This document shows, piece after piece, positions 47,475 to 61,178 of a stretch of 64,000 nucleotides of DNA. Position numbers and translations under genes: made by a program. Position 1 is the first letter of the stretch. Each line of letters starts with the position of its first letter. Location of the stretch: NCBI RefSeq assembly GCF_010727945.1, contig NZ_AP022569.1:682001-746000 (forward strand). Reading direction: 5' to 3'. Source of the DNA: Mycobacterium cookii (GTDB lineage Bacteria > Actinomycetota > Actinomycetes > Mycobacteriales > Mycobacteriaceae). The notes below the pieces were generated by a model. It searched no databases. It had not been told where the DNA came from and saw only the letters and a list, made by a program, of their open reading frames with translations.

Positions 47475-48293
47475 TCAGGGCGTCTTGCGTTTCAGGGTCG
47501 CGGCGGCCAGGCACAGTGCTGCCAGCGCAAAGCCCACGACGACCGTGATGTCGCGCACCGCGACGCCGGTCAACTCGCTGTGTGCTCCCACTTGTTGCAG
47601 CGCCTCCAGTGCGTAACTGGCCGGCAGGAGGTCGCTGATCCAGTTCAGCCAGGACGGCATCAGCGCGCGAGGGACGATGATGCCCGCCAACAGCAGTTGC
47701 GGCACCATCACCAACGGGATGAATTGGACGGCTTGGAATTCGGTCCGGGCGAACGCGCTGCACAACAGTCCGAGGCCGACGCCGAGCACTGCGTTGACGA
47801 TCGCGATGACGAACACCCACAAGGGGCTGCCGGCGGTGTCGAATCCCAGCAACCAGAACGACACCGCACAGGCCACGACGGCTTGCGTCGCCGCGGCGAT
47901 CGAGAATGCGGTCCCGTACGCGATCAACAGGTCGAGTCGCCGCAGCGGTGTGGTCAGGATCCGCTCCAACGTCCCCGAGGCCCGCTCGCGCTGCATGGTG
48001 ATCGCCGTGATGATGAACATCACGAACAGCGGGAACAGGCCCAGCAGGATCAGGCACGCGTTGTTGAACGGCGCCGGCGTGCCCGGACGGTGCGGGACGT
48101 TCTGGAACATGAAGTACATCAGCGAGATCACCAGTACCGGTACCGCCAAAATCATTGCGACACTGCGATGATCGGCGATCAGCTGGCGCAGGATCCGCGT
48201 CGTGGTCGCGGTGTAACCCCCCAGCCCTAACCGGCTTGGCGGCTGGTGTTGCGCGTGATGATGGACAGAAACGCGTCCTCCAGTGACGGACAT
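47475..48293 (-). CDS. ABC-2 type exporter permease, Rv1686c-like
   Basis: About 272 residues with six membrane segments and the ABC-2 layout: a cytosolic start, RILRQLIADHRSVAMILAVPVLVISLMYFMF, and the charged RERASGTLERILTTPLRR elbow before segment 3. The first start with a Shine-Dalgarno (AGAGG six bases before) is the ATG at 48293, which makes the gene overlap the ATPase by 67 bases. No GTG or TTG start occurs between there and the first membrane segment, so the overlap is probably real. It pairs with the ATPase as a DrrAB-like exporter. Confidence 0.82.
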   Translation of the reverse strand: MSVTGGRVSVHHHAQHQPPSRLGLGGYTATTTRILRQLIADHRSVAMILAVPVLVISLMYFMFQNVPHRPGTPAPFNNACLILLGLFPLFVMFIITAITMQRERASGTLERILTTPLRRLDLLIAYGTAFSIAAATQAVVACAVSFWLLGFDTAGSPLWVFVIAIVNAVLGVGLGLLCSAFARTEFQAVQFIPLVMVPQLLLAGIIVPRALMPSWLNWISDLLPASYALEALQQVGAHSELTGVAVRDITVVVGFALAALCLAAATLKRKTP

Positions 48294-48991
48294 CCGGTGT
48301 CCTCTCGTAGTTGGGTCGGGGTGGTGTGCGCGACGAGACGGCCGTCGCGCATCAACAACAAGTCGCCGCAGTGGTCGGCCTCGTCCATGACGTGGCTGGA
48401 AACCAGCAGCGTGGTCCCGGCCCGGGCCAGATCGAGGAATTGTTCCCACAGGTCTGCCCGCAGCACCGGGTCCAATCCCACGGTGGGTTCGTCGAGTACC
48501 AGCAACTCGGGGCGGCAGACCAACGCGCACGCCAGTGACACCCGGGTGCGCTGACCGCCGGAAAGGTTGCCGCAGTAGGCGGTGCGGTGATCACTTAAAC
48601 CCACCCGGTCGATCGCGGAGTCCGCGGCGGCGCTGTCGAAGCCGTAGAGCGACGCGAAGTACCGCACGTTGTCGACGATCCGTAGGTCGTTGTAGATCGT
48701 CGGGTCTTGCGGCAGGTATCCGATCCGATGGCGCAGCGGCGTGGAGCCCGCGGGAAGGCCGAGCACCCGGACGGTTCCGGATGCGACGAGCTGGGTGCCG
48801 ACGATGCACCGGATCAGGGTGGTCTTTCCACAGCCCGACGGCCCGAGGAGACCGGTGACGCTGCCGCGAGCTATCCGGACGGAGAAGTCGTGCAGGGCGG
48901 GCCGCTTGCCGCGAATCACTTTCAGGTGGCTGATGTCGACTGCCGCCTCGTGGCGGTGCGGCGGTAATTCATCACCCGATGAAGTCATCAT
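48227..48991 (-). CDS. ABC exporter ATP-binding protein, Rv1687c-like
   Basis: A 254-residue ATPase of the DrrA/CcmA type: Walker A GPSGCGKTT, signature NLSGGQRTRVSLA, Walker B LLVLDEPTVGLD and the H-loop SSHVMDE. It energises export by the adjoining permease. The start is the ATG at 48991, or the next codon, also ATG; the start lies inside an operator-like palindrome, and GATATT is placed as a -10 box for a leaderless transcript. It is the first gene of the ATPase-permease-TetR operon. Confidence 0.9.
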   Translation of the reverse strand: MMTSSGDELPPHRHEAAVDISHLKVIRGKRPALHDFSVRIARGSVTGLLGPSGCGKTTLIRCIVGTQLVASGTVRVLGLPAGSTPLRHRIGYLPQDPTIYNDLRIVDNVRYFASLYGFDSAAADSAIDRVGLSDHRTAYCGNLSGGQRTRVSLACALVCRPELLVLDEPTVGLDPVLRADLWEQFLDLARAGTTLLVSSHVMDEADHCGDLLLMRDGRLVAHTTPTQLREDTGCPSLEDAFLSIITRNTSRQAG

Positions 48992-49000
48992 GGGATGAAT
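48967..49000 (-). promoter_or_regulatory. 34-bp palindrome over the exporter start codon (probable TetR operator)
   Basis: Arms 48967-48982 and 48985-49000 match at 13 of 16 positions with a two-base centre. The arms begin ATTCATC and end GATGA. The element spans the ATPase start codon and the likely -10 region, so a bound repressor would block transcription. The TetR protein encoded at the end of the same operon is the obvious candidate. Confidence 0.72.
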
Positions 49001-49039
49001 ATCCGCCCCTGCCCGACGGCTGTCAAGAGCTCTCGCCGA

Positions 49040-50125
49040 TCAGGCACCCAACCGAATGGTGATCAACAGACCGACGAGCGCTATCACGCCGGCGAGAAGC
49101 ATTGCCGCCCTGGGATTGCCGAAGTTGATCGTCCAACCCAGACCAAACCGGCGCGGAACCAGCAGCGCGCCGTCTTCGTGGTTGATGTAGAACAGGCCGC
49201 CCCGCCAGTACTTGTCGTCGTCCCGATGGGTCAGTCCGGTGGCCTCGCCGTCCTCGTACCGCACGCGGTTGTTCCTCGCCAGGACCACGACGGCCACCAC
49301 GACGGCGGACAGGATCGGCAGCACGATCACCAGCGGCGCCCATCGAGCGGTTGTCCCGGTCCACATCAGCAGGGACGATCCCAGCAATCCGACGTCGATC
49401 ATCGCGACCAGTCCGAGCAGCGCCTTGGCGCTCACCGACATGTAATGGCGGTGCCACAGCGCGGAGTCCACTGGGTGCGCCGGGTCGATGTCGGCCCGGC
49501 TTCTGCGAAAGATCGTCAACGCGATGCCGATAAGTAGCGCTGTGACGGCGATCTGGACGAACACCAGCGAGAACGCGGTGCCAACCGATTTGGCGGCCAC
49601 GCGGTTCGGTGTGCCCGTCGCGCTGTAATGCATCACCAGGACCTCGGGCATCGACGGGTAGCCGATGACGCCGACCGCCACCGTGACGACCATGACGATG
49701 AGCGCCGGCGCCAGCCACAGCCACGGAAAACGCGGGGGATCGGTTCGTAAGCCAGTGTCCACCGCGATGCCTTGGTGCACACTGTCGTACCAGTGCCCAG
49801 CTGACTTCGCGGCCCGAATCTCGTTGTTGGCCAGGGAAAAGCAGCCGTACCAGACGCTGACGACCACTAGCAGCGACAACGGCAGCAGCAACGTGGCCCC
49901 GGTCGCCCGGTAGCAGACGACGCCGGCCACAACGGCGACAATCGCACCGATGAGCACCCGCCATCGGTAGAGGCGGGTCTGTCTGACGACCGTCGGGTCG
50001 TCGGCATACTGGGCCGGCACCCGGACTCCGAACGGCACCGTCGGACTGTTGATCGAGGGCAGCATCAGGGCAATGACGAGCAACAGTGCTGACAACCCGG
50101 AGCACACGGCGATCGCAACGGTCAT
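49040..50125 (-). CDS. DUF1648/DUF5808-type membrane protein
   Basis: A 361-residue protein with about eight membrane segments. After the first segments a block PEVLVMHYSATGTPNRVAAKSV matches the DUF1648 signature (P-x-H-x-x-x-G-x-P-D/N), and the C-terminus has YWRGGLFYINHEDGALLVPRRFGLGWTINF, the DUF5808 type. The family includes SdpI-like immunity and sensor proteins. Its ATG overlaps the stop of the upstream GntR gene (ATGA), so the two are coupled and probably form a sensor/regulator unit. Its ligand is unknown. Confidence 0.8.
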   Translation of the reverse strand: MTVAIAVCSGLSALLLVIALMLPSINSPTVPFGVRVPAQYADDPTVVRQTRLYRWRVLIGAIVAVVAGVVCYRATGATLLLPLSLLVVVSVWYGCFSLANNEIRAAKSAGHWYDSVHQGIAVDTGLRTDPPRFPWLWLAPALIVMVVTVAVGVIGYPSMPEVLVMHYSATGTPNRVAAKSVGTAFSLVFVQIAVTALLIGIALTIFRRSRADIDPAHPVDSALWHRHYMSVSAKALLGLVAMIDVGLLGSSLLMWTGTTARWAPLVIVLPILSAVVVAVVVLARNNRVRYEDGEATGLTHRDDDKYWRGGLFYINHEDGALLVPRRFGLGWTINFGNPRAAMLLAGVIALVGLLITIRLGA

Positions 50126-50514
50126 GGCTGGTCCTTTGGCTGCGTAGTGCCGAATGAATCGAGCGTGGACCGGCAGGCACGGAGAACGTCGCCGGTCGGT
50201 ATGCCTTTCGCGACGGCTTCCGCCAGCAATGTCCGCGCTCTCGCGGTCCATTCCGCGAGGTACGGCGAATCGGCGACCGTCGGCGTCACCACCGCACCGG
50301 TTTTGCGGTTGAGCCGGATCAGGCCCTGCTGGCGCAGGAGGTCGTAGGCCTTGTTCACGGTGTGAAAGTTGATCCCGAAGTCCGCGGCCAGCGTCCTGGT
50401 GGCCGGCAACGAACTACCCTCGGTCAGCACGCCGTCGGCGATCGCCTCCACGATCCGGTCGCGAAGCTGCTGGTAGATCGGCACCTCGCTGGCCAGGTCG
50501 ACATTGAGGATCAC
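50122..50514 (-). CDS. GntR-family regulator, YtrA subfamily
   Basis: A 130-residue regulator from a GTG at 50514 (GCGGAG upstream). The winged-helix block is VPIYQQLRDRIVEAIADGVL followed by LPATRTLAADFGINFHTVNKAYDLLRQQGLI. The short C-terminal tail, without a large effector domain, places it in the YtrA subfamily, whose members regulate adjacent membrane-protein genes. It overlaps such a gene here. The AT-rich stretch at 50530-50566 between this gene and mpg probably holds its promoter and operator. Confidence 0.87.
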   Translation of the reverse strand: MILNVDLASEVPIYQQLRDRIVEAIADGVLTEGSSLPATRTLAADFGINFHTVNKAYDLLRQQGLIRLNRKTGAVVTPTVADSPYLAEWTARARTLLAEAVAKGIPTGDVLRACRSTLDSFGTTQPKDQP

Positions 50515-50593
50515 GCACTCCGCCTTTGCTTTGATATACAAGTTATAGAACAAACTTTCTTTTGCGACAAGGCTGGCCGCGGGCAGAATCTGT

Positions 50594-51208
50594 TTGGTGG
50601 TGGCTGACCAACTCGCGGTCGACCCGGTCGAAGCGGCGCATCGACTACTCGGTGCGACCCTGACCGGTCGCGGCGTGACCGCCGTGATCGTCGAGGTCGA
50701 GGCGTACGGCGGCGAGCCCGAAGGTCCGTGGCCTGACGCCGCCGCGCATTCCTTCCGCGGTCCGACCGGACGCAGCGCGATCATGTTCGGCCCGCCCGGT
50801 CGGCTCTACGCCTACCGCAGCCACGGGATCCACGTCTGCGCCAACGTGGTCTGCGGAACCGACGGCGTCGCGGCCGCCGTGCTGCTCCGAGCGGCAGCCA
50901 TCGAGACCGGCCTCGATGTCGCCCAGTCGCGACGCGGCCCATCAGTCCGCACTATGGCGCTGGGCCGCGGTCCGGGCAATCTGTGCTCGGCCACCGGAAT
51001 CAGCATGGCCGACAACGGGATTGATCTGTTCCATCCCGACAGCCCGATCACGTTGACGCTCAACGGCTCAACCCAGGGGATCGCCGGGCCCCGGGTCGGT
51101 GTGAGTCAGGCGGCCGACCGCCCGTGGCGGTTGTGGTTGCCCGGACGGCCCGAAGTATCGGCGTACCGGCGCAGTCCACGCGCACCGGCGCCCGGCTCCA
51201 GCGACTGA
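50594..51208 (+). CDS. mpg: 3-methyladenine DNA glycosylase (Mpg/AAG)
   Basis: A 204-residue AAG-type glycosylase that removes alkylated purines. The conserved core is seen: [31 protein letters not shown] with the catalytic Glu, the DNA-intercalating [22 protein letters not shown], and RGPGNLC. The start is taken as TTG at 50594; the GTG two codons later is equally possible. It diverges from the GntR gene and is followed by tyrS after 53 bases. Confidence 0.92.
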   Translation: MVVADQLAVDPVEAAHRLLGATLTGRGVTAVIVEVEAYGGEPEGPWPDAAAHSFRGPTGRSAIMFGPPGRLYAYRSHGIHVCANVVCGTDGVAAAVLLRAAAIETGLDVAQSRRGPSVRTMALGRGPGNLCSATGISMADNGIDLFHPDSPITLTLNGSTQGIAGPRVGVSQAADRPWRLWLPGRPEVSAYRRSPRAPAPGSSD

Positions 51209-51261
51209 GTAGGACGCGCCCGGCGCGGCTGTCGTGCGACGGTACGAGAAGATCTATCACT

Positions 51262-52536
51262 GTGGGCGCTGAAATCCTCGACGAGCTGAACTGGCGTGGG
51301 CTGATCGCGCAGTCGACCGACCTCGACGCGCTGGCCGACGAGGCAACACGCGGCCCGATGACGCTCTATGCCGGGTTCGATCCCACTGCGCCGAGCCTCC
51401 ATGCCGGGCATCTGGTGCCGCTGTTGGCGCTGCGGCGTTTTCAGCGTGCCGGCCACCGACCCATCGTTCTCGCCGGAGGCGCAACCGGTTTGATCGGCGA
51501 CCCGCGCGACACGGGCGAACGCGTGCTCAACACCGACGAGATCGTGCAGGAGTGGACCGGGCGGATCCGTGGCCAGCTCGAGCGCTTCGTCGACTTCGAC
51601 AGCTCACCGACCGGTGCCGTCGTGGAGAACAACCTCGAGTGGACCAGTGCCATGTCAGCGATCGAGTTGCTGCGCGACGTCGGAAAGCACTTCTCGGTCA
51701 ACGTCATGCTCGACCGCGACACCATTCGGCGGCGGCTGGACGGTGAGGGGATCTCCTACACCGAGTTCAGCTACATGCTCTTGCAGGCCAACGATTACGT
51801 CGAGTTGCACAAGCGCCACCGTTGCGTGCTGCAGGTCGGCGGCTCCGACCAGTGGGGCAACATCATCGCCGGCGTGAGGTTGGTGCGCCAGAAGCTGGCC
51901 GCCTCGGTGCACGCTTTGACGGTCCCCTTGGTGACGGCGGCCGACGGGACCAAGTTCGGCAAGTCCACCGGGGGCGGCAACGTGTGGCTCGACCCGGATA
52001 TGACGACGCCGTACGCCTGGTATCAGTACTTCGTCAATACGGCCGACGCGGACGTCGTCCGGTATCTGCGGTGGTTCACTTTCCTGTCGGCCGACGAGCT
52101 GGCGGAACTCGAGGAGGCCACAACCGCTCGGCCACAGCAACGGGTGGCTCAGCGCCGGTTGGCGCGTGAACTCACGACGCTCGTACACGGCGAGCACGCG
52201 ACGGACGCGGTCGAGCACGCGAGCCAGGCACTATTCGGGCGCGGCGAGCTCGCTCAGCTGGACGAGCCGACGTTGCGAGCCGCGCTGCGGGAAACCTCGA
52301 TCGCCGAGCTGCAATCGGGAACGCCCGACGGGATCGTCGACCTGCTTGTCGCCACCGGCTTGTCGCAGAGCAAGGGAGCCGCGCGACGCACGATCGCCGA
52401 GGGGGGTGTGTCGGTGAACAACCACAAGATCGAGGACGAGGAGTGGGCGCCGCAGCCGTCCGACTTCCTGCACGGGCGATGGCTTGTGCTGCGCAGGGGC
52501 AAGCGCAACGTCGCCGGCGTGGAGCGTCTCGGTTGA
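51262..52536 (+). CDS. tyrS: Tyrosyl-tRNA synthetase
   Basis: A 424-residue class I synthetase, the same length as I recall for the M. tuberculosis enzyme. The GTG at 51262 gives the family N-terminus [18 protein letters not shown]. It has the HIGH-equivalent HAGH, the tyrosine-binding block [18 protein letters not shown], the KMSKS-equivalent KFGKS and a C-terminal S4 RNA-binding domain (residues about 355-424). It directly precedes the rRNA operon, which marks this as the tyrS-linked rrn locus. Confidence 0.96.
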   Translation: MGAEILDELNWRGLIAQSTDLDALADEATRGPMTLYAGFDPTAPSLHAGHLVPLLALRRFQRAGHRPIVLAGGATGLIGDPRDTGERVLNTDEIVQEWTGRIRGQLERFVDFDSSPTGAVVENNLEWTSAMSAIELLRDVGKHFSVNVMLDRDTIRRRLDGEGISYTEFSYMLLQANDYVELHKRHRCVLQVGGSDQWGNIIAGVRLVRQKLAASVHALTVPLVTAADGTKFGKSTGGGNVWLDPDMTTPYAWYQYFVNTADADVVRYLRWFTFLSADELAELEEATTARPQQRVAQRRLARELTTLVHGEHATDAVEHASQALFGRGELAQLDEPTLRAALRETSIAELQSGTPDGIVDLLVATGLSQSKGAARRTIAEGGVSVNNHKIEDEEWAPQPSDFLHGRWLVLRRGKRNVAGVERLG

Positions 52537-52913
52537 TCTTGAGACAGCCGAAACACACCGTCTAGCAGCGTGTTTGACTCTCAGTTTTCTGTCGCGTAAC
52601 TTAATCGAGTCGCTGCGACACGGCCAGTCCGGAGAGCGCGGCGGCATCCCAGAGGGACACCCCATTTCGGTGGGATCTCTCGACGTCCGTGGAACGAGTG
52701 AGCGGCCCAAAGCCGCGGGTCTTGCTGCGCGGCCGGTGGGTGTTGTTTGAGAACTCAATAGTGTGTTTGGTGGTTTTGTTTTTGTTGTTGTTTTTTTGCC
52801 GCATTCTGACTTCCCGTGTTGGGGTGTGGTGTTTTTGATGCCAGTTTTTGGTGTCGTTTGTTAGGTCAGATTGTTCTGATTGAATTCTGCCTGCACTGTT
52901 GTGGTGTGGGGGT
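52537..52913 (+). promoter_or_regulatory. rRNA promoter and leader region
   Basis: A 377-base gap with no gene. It holds one clear promoter (52574-52602) and a transcribed leader that includes a boxA-like antitermination block TTGAGAACTCAATAGTG around 52747-52763, typical of mycobacterial rrn leaders, then a T-rich stretch (52772-52797) that probably takes part in processing of pre-16S RNA. A lipoprotein gene (lprJ) found here in H37Rv is absent. Confidence 0.75.
52574..52602 (+). promoter_or_regulatory. rrn promoter
   Basis: TTGACT (52574-52579), a 17-base spacer, and TAACTT (52597-52602). The -35 box matches the sigma-A consensus in five of six positions and the -10 box resembles known mycobacterial rrn promoters. 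I see no second promoter of comparable quality between tyrS and the 16S gene. Confidence 0.85.
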
Positions 52914-57868
<4,955 letters not shown>

Positions 57869-57947
57869 CACACGCAACCACTACACCAAATAACCACAAA
57901 TCTGCCGCACCCCACCACCAATAACAACCCCACAATTTTATATAAAG

Positions 57948-58062
57948 TTACGGCGGTCATAGCGACAGGGAAACGCCCGGACCCATCCCGAACCCGGAAG
58001 CTAAGCCTGCCAGCGCCGATGATACTACCCACCCGGGTGGAAAAGTAGGACACCGCCGAACA
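57948..58062 (+). rRNA. rrf: 5S ribosomal RNA
   Basis: About 115 bases starting TTACGGCGGTCATAGCGACAG and ending CACCGCCGAACA. The terminal arms pair (TACGGCGGT with CACCGCCGA). It follows 23S after a 79-base AT-rich spacer. Confidence 0.95.
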
Positions 58063-58074
58063 CAACCACAAAAC

Positions 58075-58103
58075 CCTCGGCCCCCCATATCGGGGGGCCG
58101 AGG
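58075..58103 (+). terminator. Terminator of the rRNA operon
   Basis: CCTCGGCCCCCC, a five-base loop (ATATC) and GGGGGGCCGAGG form a perfect 12-base-pair hairpin just after 5S, followed by CATTTGT. The tail is weak in T, as is common for mycobacterial terminators. Confidence 0.9.
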
Positions 58104-58316
58104 CATTTGTGAAACAATTCAACTTGCTTTTGAATATATTTGAAGACCGAGAAAAGAATTAATCAGCCGTGCGCGATTAAATGCTCAACGTCGCAGCCCT
58201 GGAATTCGGCCGATGCCGGCGCGGCGCTCGCGCATCTTGGCCGACGGGGCGCTGCAGCAGGCGGCCACCGTATCCTTTGGTACGACGCCAATCGCAATTC
58301 GAGGTGAAGGGCACGA

Positions 58317-59105
58317 GTGGTCCACGACAAGCACAGCGAGGGAACGCAACGACCAAAGCGAACACCGCGTCCCCAAGCACCCACCTCAGGTCCGGGACGC
58401 GCTCGCAGGGCCCAGCCCAGGCACGAATCCACCAACGACGACCGCAATTCGCCGCAGATACCGCCTGAGATCGAGGCGAAGCAACTGGCGCCCGATGTTC
58501 GGCGTGAGCTCAGCACACTGGATCGCCACACCGCCGACGCCGTGGCCCGCCACCTGGTCGCGGCCGGGGAACTGATCGACGAGGACCCCGAGACGGCACT
58601 CGAGCACGCACGCGCCGCACGGGCCCGCTCTGGTCGTATCGCCGCCGTCCGCGAAGCTGTCGGCATCGCGGCATACCGGTGCGGCGACTGGGCGCAGGCC
58701 CTGGCAGAACTCCGCGCGGCCCGCAGGATGGGCAGCAAGTCGCCGCTGCTTCCGCTGATCGCCGACTGCGAACGCGGCCTCGGCCGGCCGGAGCGGGCAC
58801 TCGAGTTGGCGCGCGGTTCCGAAGCGGCCAAACTCACCGGCGATGAAGCCGACGAGTTGCGCATCGTCACCGCGGGGGCCCGTACCGACCTCGGGCAACT
58901 CGAACAGGCCCTGACCGTCTTGTCCACCCCGCAGCTGGACCCGACGCGGACCGGGGTGATCGCCGCCCGGTTGTGCTACGCGTACGCGGAGACATTGCTG
59001 GCGCTCGACCGCGGGGACGAGGCACTGCAATGGTTCCTGCATGCCGCCGCGGCTGACGTCGACGGTGTCACCGATGCCGAAGACCGAGTGAGCGAGCTCG
59101 GCTGA
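58317..59105 (+). CDS. TPR-like protein, Rv1691-like
   Basis: About 262 residues from a GTG at 58317, 214 bases after the rrn terminator. The first 50 residues are charged and disordered; residues 60-250 are helical and degenerate TPR-like: DEDPETALEHARAARARSGR, CGDWAQALAELRAARRMG, LGRPERALELARGSEAAKL and LGQLEQALTVLSTPQLD repeat the A/L spacing typical of TPR helices. It is the counterpart by position of Rv1691. It probably binds a partner protein; no catalytic motif is seen. The following phosphatase gene starts one base after its stop. Confidence 0.82.
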   Translation: MVHDKHSEGTQRPKRTPRPQAPTSGPGRARRAQPRHESTNDDRNSPQIPPEIEAKQLAPDVRRELSTLDRHTADAVARHLVAAGELIDEDPETALEHARAARARSGRIAAVREAVGIAAYRCGDWAQALAELRAARRMGSKSPLLPLIADCERGLGRPERALELARGSEAAKLTGDEADELRIVTAGARTDLGQLEQALTVLSTPQLDPTRTGVIAARLCYAYAETLLALDRGDEALQWFLHAAAADVDGVTDAEDRVSELG

Positions 59106-59106
59106 C

Positions 59107-60111
59107 GTGGGATCGCTTGCGCGGGAACATGATTGCCTATTGCTCGATCTGGACGGAACGGTCTTCCGAGGTCACGAGCTGACCGACGGGGCAGCAGCGG
59201 CGCTGGAAGAAGCATCCGGCCGAAAACTGTTCGTCACCAATAACGCGTCGCGCAGTGCCGACGAGGTTGCCGGCCACCTCAACGACATCGGGCTCGACGC
59301 GACCGCCGACGACGTGGTCACCAGTGCGCAGAGCGCCGCGCACGTTCTGGCCGACCAACTTCCGCCCGAATCGCGGGTCCTGATCGTCGGCACCGACTCG
59401 CTGGCCGCCGAGATCGAGGCCGTCGGCCTACGGCCCGTCCGCCTGTTCGACGACGAACCGCACGCGGTAGTCCAGGGTCACTCCCCGCAAACCGGGTGGA
59501 GCGATCTCGCCGAGGCGGCGCTGGCCATCCGGGCCGGCGCACTGTGGGTGGCGGCCAACGTCGACCGCACCCTGCCCACCGAACGCGGGCTGCTACCAGG
59601 CAACGGCTCGATGGTCGCCGCGCTTCGGGCAGCGACGGACGCCGAGCCTCGGGTCGCGGGGAAGCCGGCCCCGACGCTCATGCGAGATGCATTGGCCCGC
59701 GGCGACTTTCGCACACCATTGGTCGTCGGCGATCGACTGGACACCGATATCGCCGGTGCCAATGCGGCCGAGCTGCCCAGCCTGTTCGTGCTGACCGGCG
59801 TGAATTCCGCGCGCGACGCGGTCTATGCCGTGCCCGAACAACGCCCGACTTACATCGGTCACGATCTGCGCTCGCTGCACGAGGACGCCGATGCGCTGGC
59901 GGTGGCCGCCCAGCCGGGCTGGCGCATCGAGGCCTCAGGCGGGTCGCTGACCGTATCCGCCAAGGGCGAGCACCGAAACGGCGACGGGTTATCGATCGTT
60001 CGTGCCGTGGCCGACGCCCTCTGGTCCGGACAGTTCAACGGCCGTTCCGTCGCCGTCGAGGCCGGCGACGACACCGCCCGGGACGCCCTGCAACGGTGGT
60101 CCCTGACGTAA
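59107..60111 (+). CDS. HAD phosphatase (glycerol-3-phosphate phosphatase, Rv1692-like)
   Basis: A 334-residue HAD class IIA phosphatase with a GTG start. The catalytic block is DLDGTVFRG near residue 15, motif II VTNNASRS, Lys in AGKPAPTLM, and motif IV GDRLDTDIAGAN. The C-terminal 80 residues form an added domain of the mycobacterial group. The homolog Rv1692 is reported to dephosphorylate glycerol-3-phosphate, a step in phospholipid polar-head recycling; the same activity is inferred. It is one base after the TPR-like gene. Confidence 0.87.
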   Translation: MGSLAREHDCLLLDLDGTVFRGHELTDGAAAALEEASGRKLFVTNNASRSADEVAGHLNDIGLDATADDVVTSAQSAAHVLADQLPPESRVLIVGTDSLAAEIEAVGLRPVRLFDDEPHAVVQGHSPQTGWSDLAEAALAIRAGALWVAANVDRTLPTERGLLPGNGSMVAALRAATDAEPRVAGKPAPTLMRDALARGDFRTPLVVGDRLDTDIAGANAAELPSLFVLTGVNSARDAVYAVPEQRPTYIGHDLRSLHEDADALAVAAQPGWRIEASGGSLTVSAKGEHRNGDGLSIVRAVADALWSGQFNGRSVAVEAGDDTARDALQRWSLT

Positions 60112-60138
60112 ATCCGATAGCGTTGGAACGCGATGCAT

Positions 60139-60184
60139 CGCGTCGGCGACGATGCAGAGCAATGCGATGAGGAGGAGTGGCGCC
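60139..60184 (+). repeat. 46-bp dispersed element, copy B
   Basis: Matches the element at 36097-36142 in 38 of 46 positions. AGGAGGAG at 60170-60177 stands seven bases before the ATT at 60185, the same distance as in copy A before the argR ATG. It fills most of the gap after the phosphatase stop at 60111. Confidence 0.75.
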
Positions 60185-60361
60185 ATTACCAACGACCCAG
60201 ATCAGATTCGCGCACAAATCGACGCCGTACTCGCCGAGCTGCCCGACCCTGCCAACCCGGAAAACATGCCCTCCGAAGCCGATCTCGAGGAGATCGCCCG
60301 TCGGCTGTCCGAGGCGCACGACATGCTGGTGCAGGCGCTGGAGTCAGCGGAGAAGGGCTGA
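60185..60361 (+). CDS. Small conserved protein started at ATT, Rv1693-like
   Basis: A 58-residue helical acidic protein, by position and size the counterpart of Rv1693. Its likely start is the ATT at 60185, since that codon is seven bases after AGGAGGAG and the sequence from there (TNDPDQIRAQIDAVLAELPD) looks like the family N-terminus. In-frame ATG codons exist at 60152 and 60167, but both lie inside the repeat element and before its Shine-Dalgarno sequence. It has a coiled-coil-like C-terminus (EEIARRLSEAHDMLVQALESAEKG). It lies seven bases before tlyA. Function is unknown. Confidence 0.75.
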   Translation: MTNDPDQIRAQIDAVLAELPDPANPENMPSEADLEEIARRLSEAHDMLVQALESAEKG

Positions 60362-60368
60362 ATTCCTC

Positions 60369-61178
60369 GTGCCGCGGCACAGCCGTGTCGACGCCGAACT
60401 GGTCCGGCGCGGCCTCGCTCGCTCTCGCCAGCAGGCCGCGGAGTTGATCGGCGCCGGCAAGGTCAGCATCGACGGAATGCCGGCGGTGAAGCCGAGCACA
60501 GCCGTCGCGGCATCCGCCGCACTGACCGTCACCGGCGACATCGGGCGCAGTTGGGTGTCGCGGGGCGCACACAAGCTCATCGGCGCTCTTGACGCGTTCG
60601 TGATCAGCGTCGACGGGCGACGCTGCCTGGACGCGGGCGCCTCGACGGGTGGATTCACCGAAGTCTTGCTGGATCGCGGCGCCGGCGAGGTGGTCGCCGT
60701 CGATGTCGGCTACGGCCAGCTGGCCTGGTCATTGCGGTCCGATCCCCGCGTGGTGGTCGTCGAGCGGACCAATGCGCGCGAGCTCACCCCAGACGCGATC
60801 GGCGGTCCGGTCCAGTTCGTCGTCGCTGACCTGTCGTTCATCTCGCTGACCACGGTATTGCCCGCGCTGACTGGATGCGCGTCGCCCGACGCAGATATCG
60901 TTCCCATGGTGAAGCCGCAGTTCGAGGTGGGTAAGGGGCAGGTGGGAGCCGGCGGCGTGGTGCACAGTGCCGAATTGCGGGCGGGTGCCGTGCTCGCCGT
61001 CGCACGCCGCGCCGACGAGCTTGGCTGGCACACCGTCGGGGTCACCCCGAGTCCGCTTCCGGGGCCGTCGGGCAACGTTGAATACTTCCTGTGGCTGCGT
61101 GCCGAAACCGATCGGAGCCTGTTGGCTGATGACCTGCACAGCGCTGTACACCGAGCCGTCGAGGAAGGTCCGCAATGA
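60369..61178 (+). CDS. tlyA: 16S/23S rRNA cytidine-2'-O-methyltransferase TlyA
   Basis: A 269-residue protein from a GTG at 60369. It has an N-terminal S4 domain ([22 protein letters not shown]) and a Rossmann methyltransferase domain with motif [32 protein letters not shown] and the catalytic Lys in [13 protein letters not shown]. TlyA methylates 16S C1409 and 23S C1920; the C1409 target would be 54316 in this window. Its loss gives capreomycin resistance. The gene is intact. It overlaps nadK by ATGA. Confidence 0.95.
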   Translation: MPRHSRVDAELVRRGLARSRQQAAELIGAGKVSIDGMPAVKPSTAVAASAALTVTGDIGRSWVSRGAHKLIGALDAFVISVDGRRCLDAGASTGGFTEVLLDRGAGEVVAVDVGYGQLAWSLRSDPRVVVVERTNARELTPDAIGGPVQFVVADLSFISLTTVLPALTGCASPDADIVPMVKPQFEVGKGQVGAGGVVHSAELRAGAVLAVARRADELGWHTVGVTPSPLPGPSGNVEYFLWLRAETDRSLLADDLHSAVHRAVEEGPQ

